Assembly: GCA_024742285.1 (NCBI GenBank)
Contig: JANSYR010000007.1
Span: 186,001 to 250,000 of the forward strand
Source of the DNA: a bacterium
Lineage (GTDB): Bacteria; Myxococcota_A; UBA9160; UBA4427
Length of the DNA: 64,000 nucleotides
Reading direction: 5' to 3'
Below, one piece after another: positions 55,736-64,000 of this stretch. The position numbers were made by a program, and so were the translations under genes. The notes under the pieces are model-generated. The model was not told where the DNA came from. It ran no database searches and worked only from the letters and a program-made list of their open reading frames with translations. Numbering within the stretch: the first letter of the stretch is position 1; each line of letters opens with the position of its first letter.

Positions 55736-56626
55736 CTAGGTCCGGGAGGCCTGGAAGATCGACTCGATCGACTGGTCGAGGGTCGCGTCGAACGCCTCGT
55801 CGGACTGCTGGGCCGAGAGGCCCTCCGTCAGCGCGCGGGAGAAGCTCGCGACCATGCCGGTGTTCTGGGCCAGACGGCTATTCGCTTCCTCGCGCGTGTA
55901 GCCGCCCGAGAGCGCCACGACGCGCACGGTGCGCTCGTGGGCGATGTGCTTCGAGTAGAGGTTCGTCTCTTCGGGGAGCGTGAGCTTGAGCATCACGTTC
56001 TGATCGCCGAGCGCATCGAGCTGGGACAGGATCTCGCCGGAGAGAATCGCCTCGGCGCGGGCCTTGTCCGGGGCGTTGATGTCGACCTCCGGCTCGATGA
56101 TCGGGACGAGGCCCGCGGCGCAGATCCGCTTGCCGATCTCGAACTGCTGCTCCACGACGGCGCGGATGCCCGACTCGCTCGCGCTCTTGATGACCGAGCG
56201 CATCTTGGTCCCGAAGACGCCCCGCGCGTTGGCCTTCTCGAGCAGCGCGTCGAGATCCGGCATCGGCTTCATGACCTGCACGCCGTCCGCCTCGTCCGCG
56301 AGGCCCTTGTCGACCTTCAGAAAGGGCACGACGTTCTTTTCCTGCCAGAGGTAGGCGGCCGAGTTCTTGCCCGCGATGTCCCGGTCGAGGGTCATCTCGA
56401 AGAGGATGGCGCCGAGGATGCGCTCGCCGGTGAAGACGGGGCTCTCGCAGATCCGGCAGCGCATGGCGTGAACCAGGTCGAACATCTCCTCGTCGTTCGC
56501 GTAGGCGCTCTCTTCGACGCCGTAGAGCCGGAGGGCCTTGGGCGTGCTGCCGCCGCTCTGGTCGAGGGCGGCGATGAAGCCGTCCTGGTTGCGCATCTTC
56601 GCAAGCTGATCGTCTCGGTCGCTCAT
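55736..56626 (-). CDS. fda: fructose-bisphosphate aldolase class I
   Basis: 296 aa. It belongs to the bacterial class I type: [64 protein letters not shown], and [14 protein letters not shown] containing the Schiff-base Lys, then [14 protein letters not shown]. It cleaves fructose 1,6-bisphosphate or runs the reverse step without metal. The length matches Staphylococcus-type Fda. It lies upstream of prfC and downstream of the PilZ gene on the same strand. Confidence 0.94.
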   Translation of the reverse strand: MSDRDDQLAKMRNQDGFIAALDQSGGSTPKALRLYGVEESAYANDEEMFDLVHAMRCRICESPVFTGERILGAILFEMTLDRDIAGKNSAAYLWQEKNVVPFLKVDKGLADEADGVQVMKPMPDLDALLEKANARGVFGTKMRSVIKSASESGIRAVVEQQFEIGKRICAAGLVPIIEPEVDINAPDKARAEAILSGEILSQLDALGDQNVMLKLTLPEETNLYSKHIAHERTVRVVALSGGYTREEANSRLAQNTGMVASFSRALTEGLSAQQSDEAFDATLDQSIESIFQASRT

Positions 56627-56815
56627 TCGTTCCGCCTCGATGTGGATCGGGTGTCGGGGAGGGAGCCGGGCTCGAGGGATCGGCCCGGGAAATCGCGCGC
56701 GGCAGTATAGGCTACGCCGCCCTCGCGGCTGCCCGTGCGCGCCGGCCGCGCGCGGAACCCGCGTCGTCGGCGCGTGCCGGCTCCGGCTCGAAGCGAGGCA
56801 CGGTGTCGCGCCGGA

Positions 56816-57493
56816 TCAGGCGAGGATCGTCTGGGTGACGAAGCGGCCGAGGGCCTCGCGGCTCCCGGCGTCGATGGCGCTCCAGACGAGGCCGGTGTCG
56901 GGCAGGAGCTGGTACGTCGCCTCGGCTTCGAGCGCGATCGACTCGCTGCGCGGGAGGACGAGCTCGAGCTCGACCTTCTGCCCCAGCAGGATCGCCTCGG
57001 GGCTGCGGATCAGGCAGCCGTTCTCGGAGAGGGAGAGCACCCGCCCCTCCCAGTTCGATCCGCCCGAAGCACAGCGCGCCCGGAGCTGGGTCGCGACCCG
57101 CGGCGTCGAGCGCGGCACGTCCTCGAAGACCTGCTGCATCAGGCGATAGAGGTCGTGGAGCCCGGCCGGCCGCTTCACGGCGCCCACGATCCGCGGATCC
57201 TCGCCGGTGGCCCCCTGCGTGCCGGTCAGCAGCACGACCGGCGGTCCGGGACCGTCGCCCCGATAGGCATCGGCTTCTTCGATGCGTCGCTCGTCGATCA
57301 CGAGCAGCTCCGCTTCGAGCTCCGGATGCTTCGCCCGCATCGACTCGAAGGTCTCCGGCAGCAGCATCTGGTAACCCAGGCGACTGAGGATCACGTCGGT
57401 CTTCGGCCCCAGCGCATCGCGCGAGGCGTGGTAGACGATCGTTCGGCTCCAGGTCGGCGCCTGGGCCAGCGGCTCACGGAGGGATCCCGACAT
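56816..57493 (-). CDS. PilZ domain protein
   Basis: 225 aa from ATG 57493; an ATG at 57616 in the same frame is a real alternative and would add 41 polar residues. The C-terminal 100 residues are a PilZ barrel (TQLRARCASGGSNWEGRVLS, LSENGCLIRSP, KVELELVLPRSE). The classic RxxxR of c-di-GMP binders is not obvious, and the N(D)xSxxG motif appears as LSENGC, so binding is uncertain. The N-terminal half (IVYHASRDALGPKTDVILSR) looks like a degenerate receiver. It is divergent from a PAS protein. Confidence 0.8.
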   Translation of the reverse strand: MSGSLREPLAQAPTWSRTIVYHASRDALGPKTDVILSRLGYQMLLPETFESMRAKHPELEAELLVIDERRIEEADAYRGDGPGPPVVLLTGTQGATGEDPRIVGAVKRPAGLHDLYRLMQQVFEDVPRSTPRVATQLRARCASGGSNWEGRVLSLSENGCLIRSPEAILLGQKVELELVLPRSESIALEAEATYQLLPDTGLVWSAIDAGSREALGRFVTQTILA

Positions 57494-57585
57494 GCCTTGA
57501 AAATCGGATGTCGGGAGGGGCTGATTGAGGGTTTCCTGCCCCGAGCCAGCCTTTTTCCCCTCGGGACCCGCGCTGATCGAGCCCT

Positions 57586-57597
57586 GATTCGCGAATC
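57586..57597. promoter_or_regulatory. 12-bp palindrome between the divergent PilZ and PAS genes
   Basis: GATTCGCGAATC is a perfect palindrome in the 160-bp gap; a CCCGAG/CTCGGG stem with a T-run in its loop lies beside it. If the PilZ gene starts at 57616 instead, the palindrome falls inside coding sequence. Confidence 0.3.
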
Positions 57598-57653
57598 GCA
57601 GGGTTCGAGAATCCATTTGGGGCACGTGGCCCTCGGTCAACCGCTGCTAGCTT

Positions 57654-58454
57654 GTGCGCGTGGAAGAAGCGGTCGTCGGCGATGTGAATCGGGATCTGGC
57701 CACCTGGCTGGTCGCACAGCGGCTCGAGATCGAGCGCGTGATGCAGGAGCGACTCGGCGCTGCCGCCCCGGCCGCTTCCGGCCCGGAAGCCGAGACCCTG
57801 CGCCGCTTCCGCACGTTCGCCTCGACCGCGCTCATGCGCGGGGAGGCGCCGCGGCCGGTCCTCGACGGCCTGCGCCCGAACGAGCGCCGCGTGATGGCGC
57901 TGCTCACCGCCTGGGCCGAGGCCGCCGTCAGCCTCGCGGGCCCCGACGCGGACGCCGTCCGCACCTCCCTGGCGCCGCTCCTCGATGCGTTCCGACTCGC
58001 CATTCGAACGACGGGGACCAAGCGAAAGGCCAGTGGCCGCCCGCGAGCCGCCCGCCGCGCGATCACCGCCGCCATCGATCGCGTCGCCGACCTCTACTTC
58101 GCGATCGACGTCGACTCGGGCGAGATCCTCGACGCCAACCCCGCCGCGGGCGCGGCGCTCGGCGTCGCCCGCGACGCGCTCATGGGGATCGAGTTCAACG
58201 CCTTCGTACCGAACGATGCCCAGAGCCCCTGGTGGACCGCCCTCGACGCGATCGCCGAAGGACAGGAGAGCGTCGTCTTCGCGGCCAGCATGCAGGACCG
58301 CGAGGGCCGGGTGATCCGGCTCGCGACCTCCGCGACCCGCTACCTGCGCAGCAACAGCCGGACCCTCGCCCTCGTCCTCGCCCGACCGGACAACAAGATC
58401 CAGGCCCTCGTCGACGCGCATCCGGTCGCGCCCGTCGAGGCGACCGGGGCCTGA
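57654..58454 (+). CDS. PAS domain protein, no output domain
   Basis: 266 aa from GTG 57654 (GTG 57660 is equally possible). The first 120 residues are helical and could be a regulatory bundle (LATWLVAQRLEIERVMQERL). Residues 140-250 are a PAS domain: DLYFAIDVDSGEILDANPAA, ALGVARDALMGIEFNAFV, REGRVIRLATSATRYL. There is no kinase or other output, so it is likely an adaptor or a sensor working with the neighbouring PilZ protein. The downstream hairpin at 58459-58482 may end its transcript. Confidence 0.8.
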   Translation: MRVEEAVVGDVNRDLATWLVAQRLEIERVMQERLGAAAPAASGPEAETLRRFRTFASTALMRGEAPRPVLDGLRPNERRVMALLTAWAEAAVSLAGPDADAVRTSLAPLLDAFRLAIRTTGTKRKASGRPRAARRAITAAIDRVADLYFAIDVDSGEILDANPAAGAALGVARDALMGIEFNAFVPNDAQSPWWTALDAIAEGQESVVFAASMQDREGRVIRLATSATRYLRSNSRTLALVLARPDNKIQALVDAHPVAPVEATGA

Positions 58455-58458
58455 TTCG

Positions 58459-58482
58459 TCGGCGCGGCGCGCCTTGCGCCGA
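58459..58482. terminator. weak hairpin between converging genes
   Basis: TCGGCGC / GCGCCGA stem of 7 bp with a 10-base loop, 4 bp after the PAS gene stop and 26 bp from the converging hydrolase stop. No T-run. Confidence 0.35.
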
Positions 58483-58508
58483 GGACTCAGCGGGTCGTGG
58501 GCCGCGGT

Positions 58509-59237
58509 CTATGCCTGGAGCGCGTTCCGCATGAACGGAACGACCCGCGACCAGGCGGCGGCGGAGGCGTCCTCGCGGTAGGCCTCCGGGCGGGTTCGGT
58601 TGAGGAAGGCGTGGCCGGCGCCTTCGTAGCGGTCGACCTCGAAGCGCGTGCCGCTTCGCGCGAACCCCGCTTCGAGCGCATCGACGTCGGACTCCGGGAT
58701 GAAGCCGTCCTCGCGTCCGAACGACGCGAGCGTCGGGCACCGGAGCCCCTCCGCCCCTTCGATCGGCGAGACCGGCTTGCGCGTGCGGTCGCGCTCTCCA
58801 TCGGCGGCGAGCATGCCTTCTTCGTAGGACAGCATCCCATAGAAGGGCGCTGCGGCCGCGAAGCGATCCGAGAGACACGCGGCGAGCAGCGTGAACATCC
58901 CGCCCATGCAGACCCCGGTGATCCCGACGCGACGCCCGCGGCAGACGCCGCTCTCGTTCACGAGCCAATCCGCCCCCGCCGCGAGATCGGCCACGACGTC
59001 CGGGTCGGAGAGGCCGCGGATCCACGCGCCGACGTCCTCGATCTCGACGGCCGCGAAGCGCCGGTACAGATCGATCTCGAGGACCGCGAAGCCCTCGCGC
59101 GCCCAGTCCGCGGCCAGCGCCCGACTGTGATCCGACAGGCCCCAGACGTCGTGGACGAGCACGAGTCCGGGCAGGTCGTCGTCGCCCGCCGGCCGATGGA
59201 ATCGTCCCCGTTCGACGTCTTCGATCGTCGTCGTCAT
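58509..59237 (-). CDS. dienelactone hydrolase family protein
   Basis: 242 aa from ATG 59237, behind GGAGGGG. It has the DLH triad: nucleophile Cys in ITGVCMGGMFTL, Asp in FGREDGFIP, His in GAGHAFLN, plus the Glu-like PGLVLVHDVWGLSDH segment. DLH cleaves the lactone ring of dienelactones in aromatic degradation; family members also hydrolyse other esters. No other chloro-aromatic genes are close, so the substrate is open. It ends 54 bp from the converging PAS gene. Confidence 0.92.
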   Translation of the reverse strand: MTTTIEDVERGRFHRPAGDDDLPGLVLVHDVWGLSDHSRALAADWAREGFAVLEIDLYRRFAAVEIEDVGAWIRGLSDPDVVADLAAGADWLVNESGVCRGRRVGITGVCMGGMFTLLAACLSDRFAAAAPFYGMLSYEEGMLAADGERDRTRKPVSPIEGAEGLRCPTLASFGREDGFIPESDVDALEAGFARSGTRFEVDRYEGAGHAFLNRTRPEAYREDASAAAWSRVVPFMRNALQA

Positions 59238-59505
59238 CGCGCCCCCTCCACGCCGCACAGGCGGCGTCCGTCCGCAATCTAGGCAGGCCTGCTGCCCGAG
59301 ACCATCCCGAATCGCGTCGGCGGGATCGGTCGCGCGCTGGCCGCTCCCCGAACCGCCGGTCGCTGGCAGCCCTCCGGGCCCGCAGATAGACTCGCGCGCC
59401 GCTCGACCGGCTGCGCGCCGCGCGCCGTCCCGGCTCCCCGAACAGATCCCGCGCCCGCGCTCCCCACCCGAGCGCGCGAGCCTTTGAACCCTCTGGAGAC
59501 CCCCG

Positions 59506-60621
59506 ATGGCCGAAGAGACGTCCGAACCCACGAAGATCATCCGAAAGAAGACCGGCAACTTCCTCGAGGACTTCAAGCCGGGACAGATCTTCCGACACAA
59601 GGGCGGCAAGACGATCACGGAAGGTCTCTTCACGACCTTCACCGAGTTCGCGATGACGACCCATCCCTTCGCCAAGAACGCCCGCTACGCCAGGGCGTAC
59701 GGCTTCGAGGGCATGGTCTGCCCGCCCGGCGTGGTGATGCTCGTGGCGTTCAGCCAGACGGTCGAAGACATCTCCGAGAACGCCCGCGCGAACCTCGAGT
59801 ACATCGACATGAAGTTCGGCGCGCCGGTCTACATCGGTGACACCCTCGAGGTCGAGACCAAGGTTCTCGGCGTGAAGTGTTCGAAGAGCCGCCCGAACCT
59901 GGGCGTCGTCCACGTCCAGTCGACCGCGCGCAAGAACCTCGGAGCGGACGACGAAGCGATCGTCGCGACCTGGCAGCGCAAGGTCCAGGTCTACAAGGGG
60001 GACGACGATGCGGTCGTCGAGGATTTCCTGATCGACGCCGACGACATCGACTGCGAGCTCTTCATCCCGCCCTACGCGGGCCCCGAGCTCAAGGAGATGG
60101 CCCACCTGACGAGCCCCGACTCCTACTTCGAGGACCTCGAGATCGGCTCGCGCATCGAACACAGCCGCGGGCGAACCGTGACCGACGAGCACATCGCCAT
60201 GACGGCGATCCTCGACAACACGAGCCAGGTCCACTGCAACCAGTACATGATCGACCTCGACCCCAAGCAGTACGTCGGCGGCCAGCTGATCATCTTCGGC
60301 GGCATCCCGTTCACGCTCTGCCTCGGCCTCTCCTGCCCGGACGTCGGCGACAACACCCTCGGCGACGTGATCTACACGACGGGCAAGCACACGGCGCCGC
60401 TCCAGGCGGGCGACACGGTCTTCGCGGCGACCCAGCTCCTCGACAAGTGCGACTACCCGGGCCGCGACGATCTCGGCCTCGTGAGCACCCGGCTCTTCGG
60501 GTACAAGTTCGTCAAGGAAGAGGGGCATACCTCGGAGGATGCGCCGGACGGCTGGAAGAAGGTGCAGATCTTCGAGCTCGATCGGCAGATCGCGGTGAAG
60601 CGGCGGTCCCACTACGCTTGA
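59506..60621 (+). CDS. double MaoC-like hydratase
   Basis: 371 aa from ATG 59506 with GGAG upstream. Two hotdog units are seen: residues about 20-170 (FKPGQIFRHKGGKTITEGLF, FGAPVYIGDTLEVETKV) and 205-360 (LEIGSRIEHSRGRTVTDEHI, LQAGDTVFAATQLLDK). The second has the DxxH hydratase-like positions in TVTDEHIAM. It resembles mesaconyl/beta-methylmalyl-CoA hydratase-type proteins, so it likely adds water to a branched or small enoyl-CoA. The exact substrate is not set. Confidence 0.87.
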   Translation: MAEETSEPTKIIRKKTGNFLEDFKPGQIFRHKGGKTITEGLFTTFTEFAMTTHPFAKNARYARAYGFEGMVCPPGVVMLVAFSQTVEDISENARANLEYIDMKFGAPVYIGDTLEVETKVLGVKCSKSRPNLGVVHVQSTARKNLGADDEAIVATWQRKVQVYKGDDDAVVEDFLIDADDIDCELFIPPYAGPELKEMAHLTSPDSYFEDLEIGSRIEHSRGRTVTDEHIAMTAILDNTSQVHCNQYMIDLDPKQYVGGQLIIFGGIPFTLCLGLSCPDVGDNTLGDVIYTTGKHTAPLQAGDTVFAATQLLDKCDYPGRDDLGLVSTRLFGYKFVKEEGHTSEDAPDGWKKVQIFELDRQIAVKRRSHYA

Positions 60622-60952
60622 GGGCCTAGCTCGTTCACCGCGCGCTTCGCGGCGTGGTGCGGCCGGCGGCGAATGGCTCGCCCACGTGGGTCGGGCCTTC
60701 GCTTCGTCGGCCGTTTCTGTTTCCAGGCAGCCGTGCTCCAACCCACGCCTCAGTGGGCTGCGCTTTATTTCGCCGACGTCCGCCCCACGCCACTCAGGCG
60801 CTCCGCTCCTGGCTGGCCTGGCGCTTCGGGCACGCTCGTCTGGCGGGTGTCGGGGGCGACTCGGAGCGGGCTGCTGGGGGGTGGGGCGGCGCCGGCGGCG
60901 CCGGGGGGTGCTGACTATGCTGCTGGGATCGTCAGCTTGAGGAGCACCCCCA
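60622..60952. other. 331-bp intergenic region with several hairpins and no convincing gene
   Basis: It contains CCCAC-(6)-GTGGG at 60742-60757, an alternative stem GCAGCC/GGCTGC (60728-60733 with 60756-60761), CGCC/GGCG repeats and a G-rich tail. The segment around TTTCTGTTTCC and TTTATTTC departs from codon-like composition. It may hold an unannotated small RNA or a degenerate chromosome repeat; the short reading frames through it have no support. A ribosome site GAGGAG precedes the next gene. Confidence 0.5.
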
Positions 60953-62389
60953 ATGAATTTCGTTCGCAGCGATGAAGTCGAGGCCATCCGGAAGCAGCTG
61001 GACCATCCCGTCGTCGACGGCGATGGCCATCTGATCGAGTACAACCCGTTGGTCCGGGACTTCCTCGTCGAGATCGCGGGGGAGGAAGTCGCCCAGGGCT
61101 TCGACCAGATGCTCGGGGGCAGCGCGCTCGCGCGACAGGTTCCGCACGAGGCGAAGCGCGGCCTCGGCATGACGCGCTTCGCGTGGTGGGGCGTGCCGAC
61201 CCGGAACACGCTCGACCGGGCGACCGCGATGATGCCGAAGCTCATGTACGAACGGATGGACGAGCTCGGCCTCGACTACGCCCTGCTCTTCCCGACGTAT
61301 GGGCTGACGGTCACGGCGACACCCGACGATTCGCTGCGCCCGGCCCTCGCTCGCGCCTACAACCGCTACTACGCGGAGTGCTACGGCGAGTACCGGGATC
61401 GGATGGAGCCCGTCGCGGCGATCCCGTGCTTCACGCCGGAAGAGGCGATCGCGGAGCTCGACTACGCGGTCGGCGAGCTCGGGCTCAAGGCCGCGATGTT
61501 CTCCGGCGTGATCTCGCGACCGATCCCCGGCGCCGAGGACGTGCGGGGTGCGCGCTGGATGGACACCCTCGCGCACGATTCGGACTACGACTACGACCCG
61601 CTCTGGAAGCGCTGCGAGGAACTCGGCGTCGCGATCACGTTTCACGCGAGCGGAATGGGCTGGGGCTCGCGCATGTCGCGGAGCAACTACGTCTACAACC
61701 ACATCGGGAACTTCGCGAGCGCCGGCGAAGCCGCCTGCCGCGCGATGTTCTTCGGCGGCGTGGCCCGGCGGTTCCCGAACCTCCGCTTCGGCTTCCTCGA
61801 GGGCGGCGTCGGGTGGGCGGCCAACCTCTTCTCGGACATCCTCGGCCACTACGAGAAGCGCAACCAGGACGCGATCGCCCACTACGATCCCGCCGAGCTC
61901 GACCGCGGTCTGATCGAGCAGCTCCTCAAGGAGCATGCCCCGGCGCCGGTCCAGGGTGCCCTCGATCGGCTCGACGACGCGCTGCTCATGCTGAGCGACC
62001 CGGAGGAGGACCGCGCCCTCGCGAACGAGTTCGCGGAAGCGGGCATCGAGTCGACGGAGGACATCAAGGACGTCTTCGAGCAGAAGTACTTCTTCGGATG
62101 TGAAGCGGACGATCCGATGAACGCGATCGCGTTCGACAAGGCGAAGATCCCGATGGGTGCCCGGCTCAACGCGATCTTCGCCAGCGACATCGGCCACTGG
62201 GACGTGCCGGATTTCCGGGAGGTCCTGCCCGAGGCCTGGGAGCTCGTCGACGACGGCCATCTCGACCGGGAGGACTTCCGCGCCTTCACCTGCGACAACG
62301 CGATCGCGCTGCTCGGCGGTGCGCGACCGGACTTCTTCGAGGGAACGGTCGTCGAGGACTACGCGAAGCAGAGGCTCGGCGGCGCCTGA
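60953..62389 (+). CDS. amidohydrolase family protein (TIM-barrel metal hydrolase/decarboxylase)
   Basis: 478 aa from ATG 60953. It shows the Amidohydrolase_2 pattern: VVDGDGHLIEYNPLV near the N-terminus (DxH variant), GLDYALLFPTYGL, VAITFHASGMGW, LRFGFLEGGVGWAANLF, and the C-terminal metal Asp region NAIFASDIGHWDVPDF. Members are decarboxylases of aromatic or branched acids, or hydrolases. The size (478 aa) is larger than the 300-390 usual, due to inserted loops. It follows the MaoC gene by 331 bp and may belong to the same catabolic block. Confidence 0.88.
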   Translation: MNFVRSDEVEAIRKQLDHPVVDGDGHLIEYNPLVRDFLVEIAGEEVAQGFDQMLGGSALARQVPHEAKRGLGMTRFAWWGVPTRNTLDRATAMMPKLMYERMDELGLDYALLFPTYGLTVTATPDDSLRPALARAYNRYYAECYGEYRDRMEPVAAIPCFTPEEAIAELDYAVGELGLKAAMFSGVISRPIPGAEDVRGARWMDTLAHDSDYDYDPLWKRCEELGVAITFHASGMGWGSRMSRSNYVYNHIGNFASAGEAACRAMFFGGVARRFPNLRFGFLEGGVGWAANLFSDILGHYEKRNQDAIAHYDPAELDRGLIEQLLKEHAPAPVQGALDRLDDALLMLSDPEEDRALANEFAEAGIESTEDIKDVFEQKYFFGCEADDPMNAIAFDKAKIPMGARLNAIFASDIGHWDVPDFREVLPEAWELVDDGHLDREDFRAFTCDNAIALLGGARPDFFEGTVVEDYAKQRLGGA

Positions 62390-62400
62390 GCCGCGCGGCG

Positions 62401-62427
62401 GAGCGAGTCCCCGCTCGAGCGTCGCTC
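62401..62427. terminator. possible hairpin between converging genes
   Basis: GAGCGA / TCGCTC, 6 bp, loop of 15 bases containing GCTCGAGC. It spans the 3' end of the NUDIX gene and lies 11 bp past the amidohydrolase stop. Weak. Confidence 0.3.
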
Positions 62428-63163
62428 AGCGACTCCGCTCGAAAGTCCAGGGCCCGCCCTTCGCCATCGTGAGGCGATGGCGCGGACCGGTGACGTGGGG
62501 ATTCCCTTCGGCGTAGCCCGCGTCCCCGTGCCAGATCGACACCGGCCCGACTCCGTCGAGCACGCCGATCTTCGTCGCGTAACGCTCCGGCGTCCGATCT
62601 GCCGCGGCGGCGAGCGCGGAATCCACGGCGTCGAAGGCCATCAGATCCATGAGCGTCACGAAGGTCGGCGGCGCGAGTTCGATCTCCTTGGTCGCCTGCC
62701 GCTCGAGGGCCGCGCGCGGCGAGAGCCACTCGGACTGCTTGATCTCCCCGTCGTCGATCGCGACCTCACCCGAACCCGCCCGCGCGGCGAAGAACCAGGT
62801 CAGGAACCGCTTGGGCTGGATCGGCGGCGGCGTCCAATGGGAGAAGGGCACCATCGAATCGACCTCGACGGCGAGCCCCGACTCCTCCATCGCTTCACGA
62901 GAAGCGGCTTGTCGCGAGGCGGCGAGCTCGTCGCCGGCGGGCACGCCGGACCAGTCGGCGTCGTCGAGTCGGCCTCCCGGGAAGACCCACATCCCGCCGA
63001 AGACGATCTTCGAGTTCCGCTTCAACATCAGCGTCTCGAGCCCCGTCGGTCCGTCGCGCAACAGGATCACCGTCGCCGCGAGGATGGGCGGAAGCCCGGT
63101 CCTGCCTTCCTTCGCCCACCGTTCGAGGCGGGCGGCGTGTTCTTGCTGGGTCTCTTCCGCCAT
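62426..63163 (-). CDS. NUDIX hydrolase
   Basis: 245 aa from ATG 63163. The NUDIX box is present but stretched: FPGGRLDDADW starts it, and ASREAMEESGLAV provides the REUxEE part, with about 16 extra residues between the G and R ends, as in the NUDT7/NUDT19-like branch that acts on CoA derivatives. The opening APPILAATVILLRDG (PPILAATVILL) and LMLKRNSKIVFGGMWVFPGG fit this branch. It may hydrolyse CoA or acyl-CoA diphosphates, in line with the many CoA genes here. Two bases of the converging transcript hairpin overlap its stop. Confidence 0.85.
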   Translation of the reverse strand: MAEETQQEHAARLERWAKEGRTGLPPILAATVILLRDGPTGLETLMLKRNSKIVFGGMWVFPGGRLDDADWSGVPAGDELAASRQAASREAMEESGLAVEVDSMVPFSHWTPPPIQPKRFLTWFFAARAGSGEVAIDDGEIKQSEWLSPRAALERQATKEIELAPPTFVTLMDLMAFDAVDSALAAAADRTPERYATKIGVLDGVGPVSIWHGDAGYAEGNPHVTGPRHRLTMAKGGPWTFERSR

Positions 63164-63261
63164 CGCACGATCGTAACACGCAGCCCGGCGCGAACCTGCG
63201 CCTCGGACCGAAGCACGAGCGCGTGGTCGGTGGCGCGCTCGCGGCGCGCAGACCAGCAGGA

Positions 63262-64000
63262 TCAGAACGTGCTGAGCACCAGGGCCGCTCGCCCGGTGCC
63301 GACCGCGAGCTCGACGATCCAGCCGTCCGCGAGCTGCGCATCGTAGTCCGGCGGACCGAGCTCGACCCGCTGGCCTTCCTTCGTCACCGCGCTCACGGCG
63401 TTGCCGCCGAGGACGTTCAGGAACTCGCCCACCCCGTCCGCGACCATCTCGGGATCGAGGTCGGAGGGCTGGAGGCCGCTGGCGGCCATGGCGAGCGCCT
63501 CGGCGAACGCGTTGTCCGAGACGAGGGCGACCTCGAGACCGCGCACGCCCTTCACGTGGACCGAGACGCAGACCTCGGCGAAGGGGGGCACGCTCGCGAA
63601 TGCCTGGATCTCGCCGAGCTTCGCCTGCATGCGCGCGACCCGCATGAGGAAGCGCGGGAGCAGCTCGAGGACGTACTTGGTCGCGCGGTGATTCGCGAGG
63701 GCGTCCGGCAGGTCCGGTTCCGCGACGTCGTAGGGAGCCTGGTCCGCCTTGTACGCGTCGAGCAGCATGCCGAGGCGGTCGGCGTCGAGGTAGCCGAGCC
63801 GGACCAGTGCCTGACCGACCGGCAGGCGCTGGGTCGCCTGGCGCTGCACGACGTCGACCAGCTGATCCGAGCCGAGGAAGCCCATCTTCACGGCGAGATC
63901 ACCGAAGGGAAGATCTTGATTCCGCTGCGCGGCGCTGACCTGGGTGGCCTGGCGCTGCGTCATGTAGCCGCACTCGATCGCGAGCTCGCCGAGCGTGGGA
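63262..64000 (-). CDS. CheX-like protein with MshEN-type repeats, 5' end cut off by the window
   Basis: The frame is open to the right edge, so an internal ATG at 63963 is not necessarily the start. The edge-side part holds three similar units: LGELAIECGYMTQRQATQV, FGDLAVKMGFLGSDQLVDVV and VGQALVRLGYLDADRLGMLL, close to the repeat found in MshEN/GspE N-terminal c-di-GMP-binding domains. The C-terminal 150 residues resemble CheX/CheC phosphatase folds (VALVSDNAFAEALAMAASG, ADGVGEFLNVLGGNAV); the E-x2-N core appears as VGEFLN. It may be a CheY-P phosphatase or a phosphate-free relative. Domain pair is noteworthy. Confidence 0.75.
   Translation of the reverse strand, partial: PTLGELAIECGYMTQRQATQVSAAQRNQDLPFGDLAVKMGFLGSDQLVDVVQRQATQRLPVGQALVRLGYLDADRLGMLLDAYKADQAPYDVAEPDLPDALANHRATKYVLELLPRFLMRVARMQAKLGEIQAFASVPPFAEVCVSVHVKGVRGLEVALVSDNAFAEALAMAASGLQPSDLDPEMVADGVGEFLNVLGGNAVSAVTKEGQRVELGPPDYDAQLADGWIVELAVGTGRAALVLSTF

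Noticed and set aside
60654-60975. Three overlapping short plus-strand frames before the amidohydrolase
   Set aside because: No ribosome site, no motif, and overlapping frames of unrelated sequence; treated as non-coding.

Overview
The window is about 64 kb of high-GC, gene-dense bacterial chromosome. It has no rRNA, CRISPR array, insertion sequence or prophage that I can see. An outer membrane is shown by a TonB-dependent receptor, beta-barrel proteins and many lipoproteins. A PEP-CTERM protein, DUF3604, DUF1207, an IorAB-type molybdoenzyme, an aldehyde ferredoxin oxidoreductase and MaoC, crotonase, thioesterase and amidohydrolase genes point to a free-living, metabolically versatile proteobacterium-like lineage. 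My guess is a Myxococcota or other former deltaproteobacterial environmental genome, but nothing here fixes the taxon. GTG starts and 4-bp ATGA/GTGA start-stop overlaps are frequent.

Layout. 1-11.2 kb: a seven-gene minus-strand operon for the cell envelope (TPR lipoprotein, sulfatase-like enzyme, TonB receptor, lipoprotein, beta-barrel protein, metallo-beta-lactamase-fold hydrolase, DUF3604 lipoprotein running off the left edge). 11.5-12.9 kb: a divergent PEP-CTERM surface protein ending at a strong double hairpin terminator. 13.6-16.4 kb: three coupled flavin-type oxidoreductase genes. 16.4-20 kb: an acyl-CoA ligase, a sodium:amino acid symporter and a small exported protein. 20-27.1 kb: a four-gene minus-strand operon (NuoEF-type subunit, MobA-MoaD fusion, tungsten-type AOR, formate dehydrogenase alpha subunit), probably one NAD-linked W/Mo redox module. 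27.3-31.2 kb: a thioesterase behind a perfect palindrome, a DUF1207 protein, and three pterin genes (PTPS-III-like, DHPS-like, pteridine-reductase-like). 31.3-34.1 kb: IorAB and tRNA-Pro(TGG).

34.4-42.4 kb is a signalling island: a hybrid histidine kinase, a REC/degenerate-GGDEF protein, a histidine kinase with an ethylene-receptor-like membrane domain next to a REC protein and an OmpR-type regulator, a REC-PAS protein and another lone REC. 42.5-52.7 kb: an esterase, leuCD, a crotonase, DUF1499, a DUF255 protein, a deoxyhypusine-synthase-like enzyme coupled to an alcohol dehydrogenase, and a lone REC. 52.7-64 kb: an exported protein, prfC, class I aldolase, PilZ and PAS proteins, a dienelactone hydrolase, a double MaoC protein, an amidohydrolase, a NUDIX hydrolase and a CheX-like protein running off the right edge.

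The strongest leads for something new are the pterin trio, the AOR/formate dehydrogenase operon with its MobA-MoaD fusion, and the ethylene-receptor-like kinase set among several receiver proteins. All function calls come from reading motifs; no database search was possible.
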